Shown here: piece by piece, positions 34,283-44,038 of the stretch
Layout: each line of letters opens with the position of its first letter
How positions within the stretch are numbered: the first letter of the stretch is position 1
Source of the DNA: Sphingopyxis sp. MWB1
Lineage (GTDB): Bacteria > Pseudomonadota > Alphaproteobacteria > Sphingomonadales > Sphingomonadaceae
Length of the DNA: 64,000 nt
Direction of reading: 5' to 3'
Assembly (NCBI RefSeq): GCF_000763945.1
Contig: NZ_JQFJ01000001.1
Coordinates: 130,346-194,345, forward strand
Program-made: the position numbers and the translations under genes
Notes under the pieces: generated by a model
Database searches by the model: none
What the model saw: only the letters and a program-made list of their open reading frames with translations
Told to the model about the DNA's origin: nothing

Positions 34283-36718
34283 TTGACCGCGCAAAGCCTG
34301 CCTTCCGCTGAGCATGATATCGGTAGGGGGGCGGGCCCGGCAGCCTCCGTCGGTGCGCCGCATCTGTCGCGCGCCGATATGGCGCTGGTGGCGGGACTGG
34401 CGTTTTTTTCGCTGCTGCTGCTGTTCTGGCTGACGCGCGACCCGTTGCTGACCGGCGGGTTTTTCGCCGGTCTTGCGGTCGCGGGCGCCGGCGTGCTTCT
34501 GGTGCGGCGCCTTTTTCCGCCCGGCACGCAGGGGGAGGCGGCGGCGCCCGACTGGACGATGCTGCGCCAGGCGGTCGATCATGACGATATCGCCATTGCC
34601 GTTACCGACCGTGCCGGACGGCTGGTGTGCGCCAATGATTTGTTCGCGAGCTGGGTGGGCGGGTTTATCACCCCGCCGGGCCTGCCGCTGGAAGGGCGCG
34701 GCGCGGATCTGTTGAAAGATGCCGGGCGCGCGGCCTGGCGCGACGGGGAAGGCCGCGTCGACGAGGCGCGGCTGGGCACGCTCAAGCTGCGCGCGCACAT
34801 ATTGCGCGCGGGCCAGGGCGATGATTATCTCGTCTGGCGTTTTTCAGCAGTGGAACGGCGCGACCCGGCAGCTGAGATCATGCGTCATCTGGAAGGGGCG
34901 ATGGGCACGCTGCTGGGGCAGGCGGGTGTCATGGCGGCGCTCGTCAGCGCCGAAGGGCGCCTGAGGGTCGCCAATCAGGCGTTTCTGCTGCGCGCGCTGG
35001 GCGAAGGCGATGCCGCCCATTATGCCGGGCGCGACGTCGCCGCGATGCTGCGCATCGATGAGGCCGGCGGGCTTTATTTTGCGCGCGAAGGCGACCGGGC
35101 GACGCCGCTGCGCATGGTGCAGATTCCCTTGGTTCCCGGCGACGACCATGCCCCGCTGGCGATCGCGCTGCTGGACGAGGAAATGGGGCCGACCGATCGC
35201 GGCACTGCCCAGGCCTATGTCGAAACCTTGCTGTCGCTGCTGCCCTTTGGCTTGGCGATGGTCGATCGCGATGGCCGATTCCTTTATATGAACCGCGCCT
35301 TCACGCGCGCAGCGGGGGTGAGCGAAGGTCCGATGCCGCGCTATCCCGGCGATCTGGTGGTGCCCGAAGACAAGGGGCCGCTGGCGGACATGATCCGGCG
35401 TCACAGCAGCGGGCAACAGGTGGGCGGCGATTTGTCGATCCGCCTTGCCGGACTTGCCGATGATCCGGTCTTGATGCGGGTCGTGGGCGTGCGCGGGCTG
35501 GGCGAGGCGGCGGTGCTGCTGAGTCTGAAGGATTCGAGCGAGGAATCGCGGCTGAAGCGTCAGGTGGCGCAGCAATCGAAAATGCAGGCGGTGGGACAGC
35601 TTGCGGGCGGAGTTGCCCATGATTTCAATAATATACTGACCGCTGTTCTGGGAAGCTGTGACCTAATGCTGATGCGTCATACTCCCGGCGACAGCGATTA
35701 TGACGATATTCAGCAGATTCGCAGCAACGCCAATCGCGCCGCGAGCCTGACGCGCCAGCTTCTCGCCTTTTCGCGGCAGCAGACCTTGCGTCCGCAGATA
35801 TTGCAGCTGCCCGATGTCATTTCCGAAGTGTCGCATCTGCTCAAGCGCCTGATCGGCGAAAGGGTGGAGTTGCAGGTGCGCCACGGACGCGGCCTTGGCC
35901 CCGTGCGCGCGGATCCCGGCCAGCTGGAACAGGTGATCATCAATCTGGCGGTCAATGCTCGCGATGCGATGGCGGGCGACGGGACGCTGACCATCGAAAC
36001 CTATCCGGTTTCGGCGTCGGAGGTGCGGCAATTGGGCAATGAATTCATGCCGCCCGCCGATTATAGCGCGCTGAAGGTGAGCGATACCGGCTGCGGCATC
36101 GCTGCCGATGTGCTGCCCAAGATTTTCGAACCCTTTTTCACTACCAAGGATGTCGGCAAGGGAACGGGGCTTGGCCTGTCGACCGTCTATGGCATCATCA
36201 AACAGTCGGCGGGCTATATTTTCGCCGACAGCAAGGCGGGCGAAGGAACGAGTTTTACCATCTATCTGCCCGTTCACCACGCCGCGGACGAGCCCGCGGC
36301 CAGCCCGCCGCCCAAGGCGCGCAAGAGCCAATGGGGAAGCGGAACCATTTTGCTGGTCGAGGATGAGGATATGGTGCGCACCGTGGCGGAACGCGCGCTG
36401 ACCCGCGCGGGTTATAGCGTCGTCACCGCCTCGCAGGGCGAGGAAGGGCTGGAGCGTTTTGAAAAGATGGAGAAGGTCGATTTGATCATCAGCGATGTCG
36501 TGATGCCGACGATGGACGGCCCGACAATGGTGAAAGCGCTGCGCGGCCGCCGTGCAGACCTGCCGGTACTTTTCATGTCGGGCTATGCCGAAGAGCAGCT
36601 GCGCCAGTCGATCAACATCGACGATGTGGCCTTTCTGCCCAAACCTTTCTCCGTGGTGCAATTGACCGAGGCGGCTTCGGCGGCGCTCGAAGAGGCGAGG
36701 TTGAGAAAGTCGGTATGA
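34283..36718 (+). CDS. cckA: Hybrid sensor histidine kinase CckA
   Basis: An 811-residue kinase with two membrane helices (residues about 34-75), PAS-like sensory regions (90-420), a HisKA domain with the phosphorylated His in AGGVAHDFNNILTAVLGSCDLML, an ATPase domain (NLAVNARDAM; DTGCGI; GTGLGLSTVYGI) and a C-terminal receiver (VEDEDM, Asp in IISDVVMPTMDG, Lys in LPKPF). It drives the CckA-ChpT-CtrA cell-cycle phosphorelay. The start is probably TTG 34283, after GGGAAAGAG; no good ATG exists nearby. It overlaps the next gene (ATGA). Confidence 0.92.
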   Translation: MTAQSLPSAEHDIGRGAGPAASVGAPHLSRADMALVAGLAFFSLLLLFWLTRDPLLTGGFFAGLAVAGAGVLLVRRLFPPGTQGEAAAPDWTMLRQAVDHDDIAIAVTDRAGRLVCANDLFASWVGGFITPPGLPLEGRGADLLKDAGRAAWRDGEGRVDEARLGTLKLRAHILRAGQGDDYLVWRFSAVERRDPAAEIMRHLEGAMGTLLGQAGVMAALVSAEGRLRVANQAFLLRALGEGDAAHYAGRDVAAMLRIDEAGGLYFAREGDRATPLRMVQIPLVPGDDHAPLAIALLDEEMGPTDRGTAQAYVETLLSLLPFGLAMVDRDGRFLYMNRAFTRAAGVSEGPMPRYPGDLVVPEDKGPLADMIRRHSSGQQVGGDLSIRLAGLADDPVLMRVVGVRGLGEAAVLLSLKDSSEESRLKRQVAQQSKMQAVGQLAGGVAHDFNNILTAVLGSCDLMLMRHTPGDSDYDDIQQIRSNANRAASLTRQLLAFSRQQTLRPQILQLPDVISEVSHLLKRLIGERVELQVRHGRGLGPVRADPGQLEQVIINLAVNARDAMAGDGTLTIETYPVSASEVRQLGNEFMPPADYSALKVSDTGCGIAADVLPKIFEPFFTTKDVGKGTGLGLSTVYGIIKQSAGYIFADSKAGEGTSFTIYLPVHHAADEPAASPPPKARKSQWGSGTILLVEDEDMVRTVAERALTRAGYSVVTASQGEEGLERFEKMEKVDLIISDVVMPTMDGPTMVKALRGRRADLPVLFMSGYAEEQLRQSINIDDVAFLPKPFSVVQLTEAASAALEEARLRKSV

Positions 36719-37071
36719 GCGGCGACCCCCGTTTCCTGATCGTCGAAGATGATGTACTCATTTCGATGATGCTGGTCGATATGTTCGAGGCATTGGACAT
36801 GCCCGAACCCGCGCAGGCCGTCAGCCCCGCCCAGGCGATCGAGATTATCGGCGGCGAGGAAAGGCTGGCGGGCGCGCTGATCGACATTAATCTGGGCGAG
36901 GAAAAGGGATGGGCGGTGGCCGACGCACTGGCGGCCCGCGATATCCCCTTTGCCTTCACCAGCGGCGGCGGCGACGTTATTCCGGCCGAACATGCGCATC
37001 GCAAACTGGTGACCAAACCTTTTCGAGTCGACGATATCCGGCAGATATTGCAGGATTTTCTCCTTCCCTGA
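36715..37071 (+). CDS. Single-domain response regulator downstream of cckA
   Basis: A 118-residue receiver domain without output domain: acidic pair in IVEDDV, phosphoacceptor Asp in ALIDINLGEEKG, Ser in the Thr/Ser position (FTSGG) and Lys in VTKPF. The acceptor region NLGEEKG is unlike the usual MPGMDG and recalls stand-alone receivers in alphaproteobacteria. It overlaps cckA by 4 bases (ATGA), so CckA may be its partner or the two may compete for phosphate; this is inference. Confidence 0.82.
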   Translation: MSGDPRFLIVEDDVLISMMLVDMFEALDMPEPAQAVSPAQAIEIIGGEERLAGALIDINLGEEKGWAVADALAARDIPFAFTSGGGDVIPAEHAHRKLVTKPFRVDDIRQILQDFLLP

Positions 37072-37091
37072 CGGTGTGGCGGCGCAACATT

Positions 37092-37106
37092 GTTCTCCCC
37101 TTGTTC
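37092..37106. promoter_or_regulatory. LexA (SOS) box of recA
   Basis: GTTC-TCCCCTT-GTTC matches the alphaproteobacterial LexA operator GTTC-N7-GTTC exactly. It lies 77 bases before the recA start. The second GTTC is also part of an inverted repeat TTGTTC-TTTGC-GAACAA (37101-37117), giving overlapping direct and inverted symmetry. Confidence 0.8.
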
Positions 37107-37182
37107 TTTGCGAACAAATACGGTACATGGGGTTCAGCGTTGCGATAGGACTGCCATCGCTCTAGAGCAGGAAGGGACGGTC

Positions 37183-38259
37183 ATGGCCGGACAATTGTCA
37201 CTCGTCGACTTGGGGAAATCAGTGAACGGAACAGACAGGCAGAAGGCGCTCGACGCCGCGCTGGCGCAGATTGATCGTGCTTTCGGCAAGGGGTCGGCGA
37301 TGAAGCTCGGTTCCAAGGAAGCCATGCAGGTCGAAGCCGTATCGACGGGCTCGCTGGGGCTCGATATTGCGCTGGGCGTCGGCGGGCTGCCGCGGGGCCG
37401 CGTGATCGAAATCTATGGGCCGGAAAGCTCCGGGAAAACGACGCTCGCGCTGCACTGCATTGCCGAGGCGCAAAAGACCGGCGGGACGGCGGCCTTTGTC
37501 GACGCTGAACATGCGCTCGACCCCGTTTATGCGCGCAAATTGGGCGTGGATATCGACGAGTTGATCGTGTCGCAGCCCGATACCGGGGAGCAGGCGCTGG
37601 AAATCGTAGATACGCTGGTGCGTTCCAACGCCATCGACGTGCTGGTGGTCGATTCGGTCGCCGCGCTGGTGCCGCGCGCGGAAATTGAAGGCGAAATGGG
37701 CGACAGCCATGTCGGGCTTCAGGCGCGACTGATGTCGCAGAGCCTACGCAAGCTGACCGGCTCGATCAGCCGTTCGCGCTGCATGGTGATTTTCATCAAC
37801 CAGCTGCGCATGAAAATCGGCGTGATGTATGGCAACCCCGAAACCACGACGGGTGGCAATGCGCTGAAATTCTATGCGTCGGTGCGCCTCGATATTCGCC
37901 GGACGGGTCAGATCAAGGATCGCGACGAAATCGTCGGCAATACGACGCGCGTGAAGGTGGTGAAGAACAAGGTCGCACCGCCGTTCAAGCAGGTCGAGTT
38001 CGACATCATGTATGGTCAGGGTATTTCGAAGATCGGCGAGATCCTCGACCTAGGGGTCAAGGCCGGGCTGGTTGAAAAAGCGGGCGCCTGGTTCAGCTAT
38101 GATTCGGTTCGTATCGGACAGGGGCGCGAAAATGCGAAAAACTTCCTGCTCGAAAATCCCGAACTGCGCGAGCGGCTGGAAGCTGCCATTCGGGGCCGGA
38201 CCGAAGCGGTGGCCGAAGAAATGATGGCCGGGCCGGATAACGACAGCGACGAGGATTAA
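37183..38259 (+). CDS. recA: Recombinase A
   Basis: A 358-residue DNA recombinase and LexA co-protease. It has the Walker A motif GPESSGKTT, '[38 protein letters not shown]', loop L1/L2 residues, and '[31 protein letters not shown]'. ATG 37183 starts a normal N-terminus (MAGQLSL). An exact LexA box upstream indicates SOS control. Confidence 0.98.
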   Translation: MAGQLSLVDLGKSVNGTDRQKALDAALAQIDRAFGKGSAMKLGSKEAMQVEAVSTGSLGLDIALGVGGLPRGRVIEIYGPESSGKTTLALHCIAEAQKTGGTAAFVDAEHALDPVYARKLGVDIDELIVSQPDTGEQALEIVDTLVRSNAIDVLVVDSVAALVPRAEIEGEMGDSHVGLQARLMSQSLRKLTGSISRSRCMVIFINQLRMKIGVMYGNPETTTGGNALKFYASVRLDIRRTGQIKDRDEIVGNTTRVKVVKNKVAPPFKQVEFDIMYGQGISKIGEILDLGVKAGLVEKAGAWFSYDSVRIGQGRENAKNFLLENPELRERLEAAIRGRTEAVAEEMMAGPDNDSDED

Positions 38260-38566
38260 GTCACAGCTTTCCGGCCGGTTTTCCCTTGGGGAGGCCGGCC
38301 GGCTAACGGCGGCGGGTTCCTTGCCCCTTGATACTGCGGATATGTCCACAGGATCGGCCCGCCCGCCGTTCTTGCCTTTTTGCTGACCTTGGTGCGCTTT
38401 CTGCATGTCGGCAGGCGTCTGACGGGCGGCTTCGGGGGCGTGTTTTCGAAATTTTGCGGGGCGCGGGGCCTCGATGGCAGGCAGGGCCCGCTAAACGGGA
38501 GGGGCAATGGCGATTATCGACGTTTCCCGACTTGTCGCATGGGGGGAAAGCCCCTAATTCGCGCGC
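38260..38566. other. Intergenic region between recA and alaS
   Basis: About 300 bases. It contains a hairpin CCGGCCGG-(16)-CCGGCCGG at 38271-38302 just after recA, without a T run. Short open frames here lack ribosome sites and known features, so I see no gene. A promoter for alaS should lie here but is not obvious. Confidence 0.5.
38271..38302. terminator. Possible recA terminator hairpin
   Basis: Two copies of the self-complementary CCGGCCGG, 16 bases apart, can pair to a strong 8-base-pair stem 12 bases after the recA stop. No T tract follows, so it may stabilise the mRNA rather than end it. Confidence 0.35.
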
Positions 38567-41221
38567 ATGACCTCGACCAATGACATTCGCCGTTCCTTCC
38601 TCGATTATTTTGCCGGGGAGGGGCATCATGTGGAAGCATCGGCGCCGCTGGTGCCGCATAATGACCCGACGCTGATGTTCGTTAACGCGGGCATGGTGCC
38701 GTTCAAAAATGTCTTCACCGGTCTGGAAAAGCGCCCCTATGACCGCGCGGTATCGTCACAGAAATGCGTGCGAGCGGGCGGCAAGCATAATGACCTCGAC
38801 AATGTCGGCTTCACCGCGCGCCACCACACATTTTTTGAAATGCTGGGGAATTTTTCCTTTGGCGATTATTTCAAGGAACAGGCGATCCACCATGCCTGGA
38901 CGCTGATCACCGGCACCTGGGGCCTGCCTCCCGAAAAGCTGACCGCGACCGTCTATCATACCGATGACGAGGCGTTCGATCTGTGGCGCAAGATTTCGGG
39001 CCTGCCCGAAGAGCGGATAATTCGCATTCCGACGAGCGACAATTTCTGGTCGATGGGCGACACGGGACCGTGCGGGCCGTGCAGCGAAATCTTTTATGAC
39101 CATGGCGATCATATCCCCGGCGGCCCCCCGGGATCGCCCGATGAGGATGGCGACCGCTTCGTCGAAATCTGGAATCTGGTGTTCATGCAATATGAGCAGC
39201 AGGCCGATGGCGTGCGCAGCGACCTGCCGCACCCCAGCATCGATACCGGCATGGGGCTGGAGCGTATCGCGGCGGTGATGCAGGGCGTCCACGACAATTA
39301 TGACACCGACACCTTCAAGGCGCTGATCGCTGCCTCGGTCGATCTGACCGGCGTGCCCGCCGATGCGGCGCGCAAAGCGAGCCACCGCGTGATTGCCGAC
39401 CATCTGCGCGCGGCGAGCTTTTTGATTGCCGACGGGGTGCTGCCGTCGAACGAAGGGCGCGGCTATGTGCTGCGCCGGATCATGCGCCGCGCGATGCGGC
39501 ACGCGCATCTGCTGGGGGCGCAGGACCCGCTGATGTACCGGCTGCTTCCCGCGCTGACGACCGAAATGGGGGCGGCCTATCCTGAGTTGATCCGCGCCCA
39601 GCCGCTGATTGCCGAAACGTTGGAGCGCGAGGAAAGCAAATTCCGCCAGACGCTCGACAAGGGGCTGCGCCTGCTCGACGAAGCGACGGGCGGGATGGAC
39701 AAAGGCGCGGTGTTGCCCGGCGATGTCGCCTTCAAACTCTATGACACTTACGGCTTCCCTTATGATCTGACCGAAGACGCGCTGCGTGCGCAGGGCATTG
39801 GCGTTGACCGCGAAGGCTTTGACGCGGCGATGGCGCAGCAAAAGGCGGCGGCGCGTGCGGCGTGGAAGGGCAGCGGCGAAAAGGCGTCGGATGAAATCTG
39901 GTTCGACCTCGCCGAAGCCAAGGGCAGCACCGAATTCACCGGCTATAGCTCGACCGAGGGCGAGGGCGAAGTGATCGCCATCGTCAAGGATGGCGCGAAT
40001 GTCGGGGCAGCGGAGAGCGGCGACAAGGTGGTGATCCTGACCAACCAGACGCCCTTTTACGGCGAGAGCGGCGGCCAGATGGGCGATGCCGGGACGATCA
40101 GTACCGCAAGTGGGCTGAAAGCCGTTGTGGCCGATACGGGCAAGCCGCTGGGCCGGTTGCACACGCATCAGGCGACCATCGAAAGCGGGCGCGTCGCGAT
40201 CGGCGATACGGTGCATCTGAGCGTCGACGCTGAGCGCCGCGACCGGATTCGCGCCAATCACAGCGCGACGCACCTCCTGCATGCCGCGCTCCGCAAGAAG
40301 CTCGGAGAGCATGTGACGCAGAAGGGCAGCCTAGTGGCGGCCGACCGTTTCCGCTTTGACTTTTCGCACCCCAAGGCGCTGACGGGCGAGGAAATCGCCG
40401 CGATCGAGGCTGAGGTGAACGCGCATATCCGGACGAATGAGCCGGTAACGACCCGGCTGATGACCCCCGACGATGCGATTGCGGCGGGGGCGATGGCGCT
40501 GTTTGGCGAGAAATATGGTGATGAAGTGCGCGTGCTGAGCATGGGCCGCGCCGATGACGCCAGCTATTCGGTGGAGCTGTGCGGCGGCACGCATGTGCAG
40601 GCGCTGGGCGATATCGCCCTGTTCAAGATCATCAGCGAAAGCGCGGTGTCGTCGGGCGTACGGCGGATCGAGGCGCTGAGCGGCGAGGCGGCGCGGCAAT
40701 GGCTGCTGGCGCGCGACGAGGCGCTGAAGACTGTTGCGGCGACGCTGAAAACCTCGCCCGAAGAGGTGCCCGCGCGCGTGGCGGCGATGGCCGATGCGCT
40801 GAAGAAAGCCGAGCGCGAACTGGCCGAGGCGAAAAAGACGCTCGCGCTGAGCGGCGGTGGGGGCGGCGGCGGCGGCGCGAGCGGCGGCCCGGCGATTGAA
40901 GAGATTGGCGGCACCAAATTTCTGGCGCAGGTCGTCGAAGGGCTGGACCCCAAGGGGCTGCGCGGCGCGGTCGACGATATGAAGCAACAGGTTGGCAGCG
41001 GCGTCGCGATGCTCGTCGCGGTCAATGATGGCCGCGCCTCGGTCGCGGTCGGCGTCGCGGGTGATGCCAGCGCCAATGCGGTCGATCTGGTCAAGCTCGC
41101 CGTGGCGGCGCTGGGCGGACAGGGCGGCGGCGGCCGTCCCGACATGGCGCAGGGCGGCGGCCCCGATGGCAGCGCGGGCGACGCAGCGGTCGCGGCGGTC
41201 AAGGCGGCGCTGGCGGCGTGA
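38567..41221 (+). CDS. alaS: Alanyl-tRNA synthetase
   Basis: An 884-residue class II synthetase. The N-terminal catalytic domain begins '[41 protein letters not shown]'. The editing domain has HxxxH ([12 protein letters not shown]) and the later CxxxH (ELCGGTHV). The C-terminal DHHA1 region is preceded by a poly-glycine stretch (eight Gly around residue 765). It charges tRNA-Ala and corrects Ser/Gly mischarging. ATG 38567 lies in the reading frame start [11 protein letters not shown]. Confidence 0.98.
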   Translation: MTSTNDIRRSFLDYFAGEGHHVEASAPLVPHNDPTLMFVNAGMVPFKNVFTGLEKRPYDRAVSSQKCVRAGGKHNDLDNVGFTARHHTFFEMLGNFSFGDYFKEQAIHHAWTLITGTWGLPPEKLTATVYHTDDEAFDLWRKISGLPEERIIRIPTSDNFWSMGDTGPCGPCSEIFYDHGDHIPGGPPGSPDEDGDRFVEIWNLVFMQYEQQADGVRSDLPHPSIDTGMGLERIAAVMQGVHDNYDTDTFKALIAASVDLTGVPADAARKASHRVIADHLRAASFLIADGVLPSNEGRGYVLRRIMRRAMRHAHLLGAQDPLMYRLLPALTTEMGAAYPELIRAQPLIAETLEREESKFRQTLDKGLRLLDEATGGMDKGAVLPGDVAFKLYDTYGFPYDLTEDALRAQGIGVDREGFDAAMAQQKAAARAAWKGSGEKASDEIWFDLAEAKGSTEFTGYSSTEGEGEVIAIVKDGANVGAAESGDKVVILTNQTPFYGESGGQMGDAGTISTASGLKAVVADTGKPLGRLHTHQATIESGRVAIGDTVHLSVDAERRDRIRANHSATHLLHAALRKKLGEHVTQKGSLVAADRFRFDFSHPKALTGEEIAAIEAEVNAHIRTNEPVTTRLMTPDDAIAAGAMALFGEKYGDEVRVLSMGRADDASYSVELCGGTHVQALGDIALFKIISESAVSSGVRRIEALSGEAARQWLLARDEALKTVAATLKTSPEEVPARVAAMADALKKAERELAEAKKTLALSGGGGGGGGASGGPAIEEIGGTKFLAQVVEGLDPKGLRGAVDDMKQQVGSGVAMLVAVNDGRASVAVGVAGDASANAVDLVKLAVAALGGQGGGGRPDMAQGGGPDGSAGDAAVAAVKAALAA

Positions 41222-41223
41222 CG

Positions 41224-41664
41224 ATGCGCGCCGCGCTGACAGCCATGCCCTTGCTGTTGCTCGCGGCCTGTTCGGGCGGGGGCGATGATCCGGCGACCTC
41301 TGCCGAGGGCTGGGAGATTGCGCCGGGCACTTATGGCAATGTTGTCATGGCTGATAGCAGCGATTCCTATCAGGGCGTCGAGCTGCGCCTGCCCGAAGGG
41401 AGCGAGAGCGAGACGGTCGAAATGGTCCGCTGCGATGGCTGGTGTGGACAGGTCGAGCGCCAGCCCGTGCGGCGCGGGCTGAACGGGCTTTCTTTCGCTT
41501 TTCATATCGGCGAGCGGACCGTCGATGTCGCGCTGACCCCCCATGGTCCCGACCGGATCGAACTCACCGCCGATTGGGGCGAGGGGGTGACGTCGCAGCC
41601 GCTGCTGCTGCTGGAGCAGCCCGTGGGACTGGCGGCGGCGCATGGCAAGCCGCCTGCTGAATAA
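41224..41664 (+). CDS. Small putative lipoprotein
   Basis: A 146-residue protein with a lipoprotein signal: MRAALTAMPLLLLAACSGGG, lipobox LAAC. The mature part has two nearby cysteines (RCDGWCG). I do not recognise a family. The gene begins 2 bases after the alaS stop, so it is probably co-transcribed; GTG 41218, overlapping that stop, is an alternative start. Confidence 0.65.
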   Translation: MRAALTAMPLLLLAACSGGGDDPATSAEGWEIAPGTYGNVVMADSSDSYQGVELRLPEGSESETVEMVRCDGWCGQVERQPVRRGLNGLSFAFHIGERTVDVALTPHGPDRIELTADWGEGVTSQPLLLLEQPVGLAAAHGKPPAE

Positions 41665-41766
41665 GCGCCCCGGGGCCGAAGTTTCAGGCTGTTCGGGGTT
41701 ATTATCATTGGGATTAACTTTTGTCCCGGCGAGGGCCGGGTTCGGACAGGGCAGAGCTAGGGTGCG

Positions 41767-41792
41767 TGCACCCCGGTTATCGCCGGGGTGCA
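41767..41792. terminator. Bidirectional terminator-like hairpin
   Basis: TGCACCCCGG-TTATCG-CCGGGGTGCA is a perfect 10-base-pair stem between the convergent lipoprotein and holin genes. It lacks a T run on the plus strand. Such hairpins between convergent genes often stop transcription from both sides. Confidence 0.45.
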
Positions 41793-41850
41793 TCTGTCAC
41801 ATCGGGGAGAGTAAAGGGGGCAAGCTGGGTCGGGATTGGCCGCTTGCTGG

Positions 41851-41889
41851 AGATTGCTTCGCCCGGCGTTGCCGGGCTCGCAATGACGT
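41851..41889. repeat. Dispersed intergenic repeat, copy 2 (GCCGGGCTCGCAATGACGT type)
   Basis: Bases 41871-41889 are identical to 20121-20139, and the upstream 'gattgcttcgcc' is also similar. It lies between convergent genes. Confidence 0.55.
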
Positions 41890-41910
41890 TTGTGACAAAG
41901 CCTTTAACTT

Positions 41911-42324
41911 CTATCCGCCTGCGCCTTTTGCTTTTCCCCAGGCGCGTGCGGCGGTGTAGCCGAGATAGCCGGTGCCGAAGAGCGCGTAGAGGGGTTCGGG
42001 GATGCCCGAAAGATAGGCGTTCATCCCCTCGGCAATGGCGCGCGCCATATCGGGGCGCGCGGCGGCGATCAGGCCCATGGGGATGGCCCAGAGCAAAAGC
42101 GCATACATGACATAGAGGAAGCTGGGGCGTGCGCGGCTGGTCCACGGATCCTGGCTGTCCGCTTCGGCGATGATCGCGCTCATGCGGGTGCGGATTGTTT
42201 CCATTTCCTGGCTGCTTTCCAGTTTCAGCAATTCGAGCTTGGCACGGTCGCGCGCTTCGGGGTCGGGAATGATCTTGTCGATCAGCCGGGCGATGGGGCC
42301 GATCAGCCCGTCGATGATGCTCAT
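41911..42324 (-). CDS. Holin-like protein (three-TMS holin family)
   Basis: A 137-residue protein. It starts with an amphipathic part ('GLIGPIARLIDKIIPDPEARDRAKLELLKLESSQEMETIRTRMSAIIAEADSQDPWTSRARPSFLYVMYALLLWAIPMG'), then two to three hydrophobic segments. The 'RDPWTSRARPSFLY'-type motif is typical of the 3TM holins of alphaproteobacterial phages and gene transfer agents. Ribosome site AAGGAGG precedes ATG 42324. It follows the endolysin gene on the same strand by 61 bases, so the two form a lysis pair. Confidence 0.82.
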   Translation of the reverse strand: MSIIDGLIGPIARLIDKIIPDPEARDRAKLELLKLESSQEMETIRTRMSAIIAEADSQDPWTSRARPSFLYVMYALLLWAIPMGLIAAARPDMARAIAEGMNAYLSGIPEPLYALFGTGYLGYTAARAWGKAKGAGG

Positions 42325-42385
42325 AACTGGCCTCCTTTTGCGTCAAAGTTCAGTAAAGTTCAGCCCAATGGCGGGCGCAAATGCG

Positions 42386-42955
42386 TCAATCATCGGCGAG
42401 GCGGTTCGCGAGCCAGCCGTAGAGAAAGGCTTCCTGACTGGGGCGCCGTTCGGCGAGCGCGATATAGCGTTCGCCCTGAAGCGCCTCCATCGCGCGCAGC
42501 AGCACCGTTTCGCCGCGCCGACCGCGCACGCGCAGAAAGGCATCGAGCGCCGACAGCGTGCGCGGGCCAATATGACGGTCGAGCGCAATATCGGGATAAT
42601 CGCGCGCCGCGCGATTGAGCGCGTTGAGCGCGCGCTGCAAAAAGCCGGTGGCCGTCGCGGTGCCCATGTTGACGCCGGTGTCGAACAATTCGGCGGCGAT
42701 GCGCGGCGCGCGTGCCCCCACCTGATCGAAAGCGGGGCGCAGCCAATAGACGCGGCGATAAATATCAGCGGCGACGCTGCGCGGCAGTTTCTGCATCGGT
42801 CCGTCATAACCCTGCGCGCGGGCGACGGCCTGGGTGATGCCCCAGCAAGTGGGGCCGCCGCGGTCGGCTGGATGGTTTACATATCCGCCCTCGCGGTCGA
42901 TGACGGCATCGATCAGGGCGTCAGCCTCGCGGATCGGGGAGAGGGGTGGCGACAT
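42386..42955 (-). CDS. Endolysin-type muramidase, glycoside hydrolase family 108
   Basis: A 189-residue protein. 'DAVIDREGGYVNHPADRGGPTCWGIT' is the GH108 signature with the catalytic Glu in DREGGY. The C-terminal half ('GARAPRIAAELFDTGVNMGTATATGFLQRALNAL') is the predicted peptidoglycan-binding domain found with GH108. There is no signal peptide, so export depends on the holin, as in phage lysis. Ribosome site AAAGGAG precedes ATG 42955. Together with the holin gene it forms a lysis cassette without phage structural genes nearby. Confidence 0.88.
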   Translation of the reverse strand: MSPPLSPIREADALIDAVIDREGGYVNHPADRGGPTCWGITQAVARAQGYDGPMQKLPRSVAADIYRRVYWLRPAFDQVGARAPRIAAELFDTGVNMGTATATGFLQRALNALNRAARDYPDIALDRHIGPRTLSALDAFLRVRGRRGETVLLRAMEALQGERYIALAERRPSQEAFLYGWLANRLADD

Positions 42956-43025
42956 AAGATCTCCTTTGGTTCGTGATAGAGATCAGAATGAACCATATTG
43001 GATCAATGTAGGAAAGGAGAGACGG

Positions 43026-44003
43026 GTGCGGGCGTTGCAAGTGCGGGAATTGGCGGGTGATTATCGGGGTGTATCCCTTGCGGAAGTCCCCATGCCCGCG
43101 CCGGGGCCGGGCGAAGTGCGCCTGCGCGTGCGCGCCGCGGCGGTGAATTTTCCCGATTTGTTGATGACCAGAGGGGAATATCAGCTCAAGCCGCCGCTTC
43201 CTTTCACCCTGGGGATGGAATTCTCAGGCGAGGTGGAAGCGGTTGGCGACGGGGTGAGCAACTGGCGCGTTGGCGATGCGGTGGTGGGCGGCAATCGTTA
43301 CGGGGCGATGGCCGAATATATTGTCGTGCCCGCAGCCGTGCTGCGCGCCAAGCCTGCCGCGCTCGACTGGGATGCGGCAGCGGCTTATCCGGTCGCCTAT
43401 CTGACCGCCTATGTCGCGCTGGTGCGCTGCGGCCAGTTGCAGGCGGGGGAGGCTTTGCTCGTTCACGGTGCGGCGGGCGGCGTCGGGCTGGCGACGGTCG
43501 ATCTGGGGCAGGCGCTGGGCGCGCGGGTTGTTGCCGTGGCGAGCAGCGCGGAGAAGCGCGAAGCCATCGCCGCACTGCACCAGCCCGAGGCCGTGATTGG
43601 CGGGGCGCCGGGCTTTCGCGACGAGGTGAAGGCGCTGACCGGCGGGGCGGGAGCCGATGTGATCTTTGATCCGGTGGGGGGCGATGCGTTCGACGAATCG
43701 GTGCGCTGTATCGCCTTTGGCGGGCGCTTGCTGGTCGTGGGCTTTGCATCGGGCCGCATTCCGGAGATTTCGGCCAATATGCCGCTGATCAAGGGATTTT
43801 CGGTGATCGGCGTGCGCGCGGGCGAATATGGAAGGCGCTTTCCGGCGCGCGGCGCGGAAAATGTCGCGGCGGTCGACGGGCTGATCGCCGAGGGGCGGCT
43901 GCGCCCGCATGTCCATGCGGCGATGGATCTGGCAGACTGGCGCGACGCCTTTGCGATGATCGAACGGCGTGAGGTGGTGGGCAAGCTGGTGCTGCGGCCG
44001 TGA
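43026..44003 (+). CDS. NADPH:quinone oxidoreductase family (MDR superfamily, zinc-free)
   Basis: A 325-residue enzyme. The N-terminal GroES-like domain (AAAVNFPDLLMTRGEYQLKPPLPFTLGMEFSGEVEAVG) is followed by a Rossmann domain with the nucleotide motif HGAAGGVGLATVDLGQALGARV. Zinc ligands are absent, as in quinone oxidoreductases. GTG 43026 follows AAAGGAGAGAC at a good distance; no ATG is well placed. The substrate is unknown. It is divergent from the endolysin gene, 70 bases away. Confidence 0.88.
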   Translation: MRALQVRELAGDYRGVSLAEVPMPAPGPGEVRLRVRAAAVNFPDLLMTRGEYQLKPPLPFTLGMEFSGEVEAVGDGVSNWRVGDAVVGGNRYGAMAEYIVVPAAVLRAKPAALDWDAAAAYPVAYLTAYVALVRCGQLQAGEALLVHGAAGGVGLATVDLGQALGARVVAVASSAEKREAIAALHQPEAVIGGAPGFRDEVKALTGGAGADVIFDPVGGDAFDESVRCIAFGGRLLVVGFASGRIPEISANMPLIKGFSVIGVRAGEYGRRFPARGAENVAAVDGLIAEGRLRPHVHAAMDLADWRDAFAMIERREVVGKLVLRP

Positions 44004-44038
44004 TGGCGCGGGGCCTGTGGCGCCCGCGCCGCGGCCGC

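Noticed and set aside
32183..34798. An 871-codon open frame on the minus strand, antisense to the M13 peptidase and cckA
   Set aside because: It is a by-product of GC-rich codon bias; its translation is rich in Arg, His and Gln without motifs, while the plus strand codes for complete known proteins.
38328..38583. Small plus-strand open frames between recA and alaS
   Set aside because: No ribosome sites; low-complexity Gly/Arg translation; they overlap the alaS start.
41911..42955. Prophage remnant
   Set aside because: Only the lysis pair is present; flanking genes are chromosomal and there is no integrase, terminase or structural gene.
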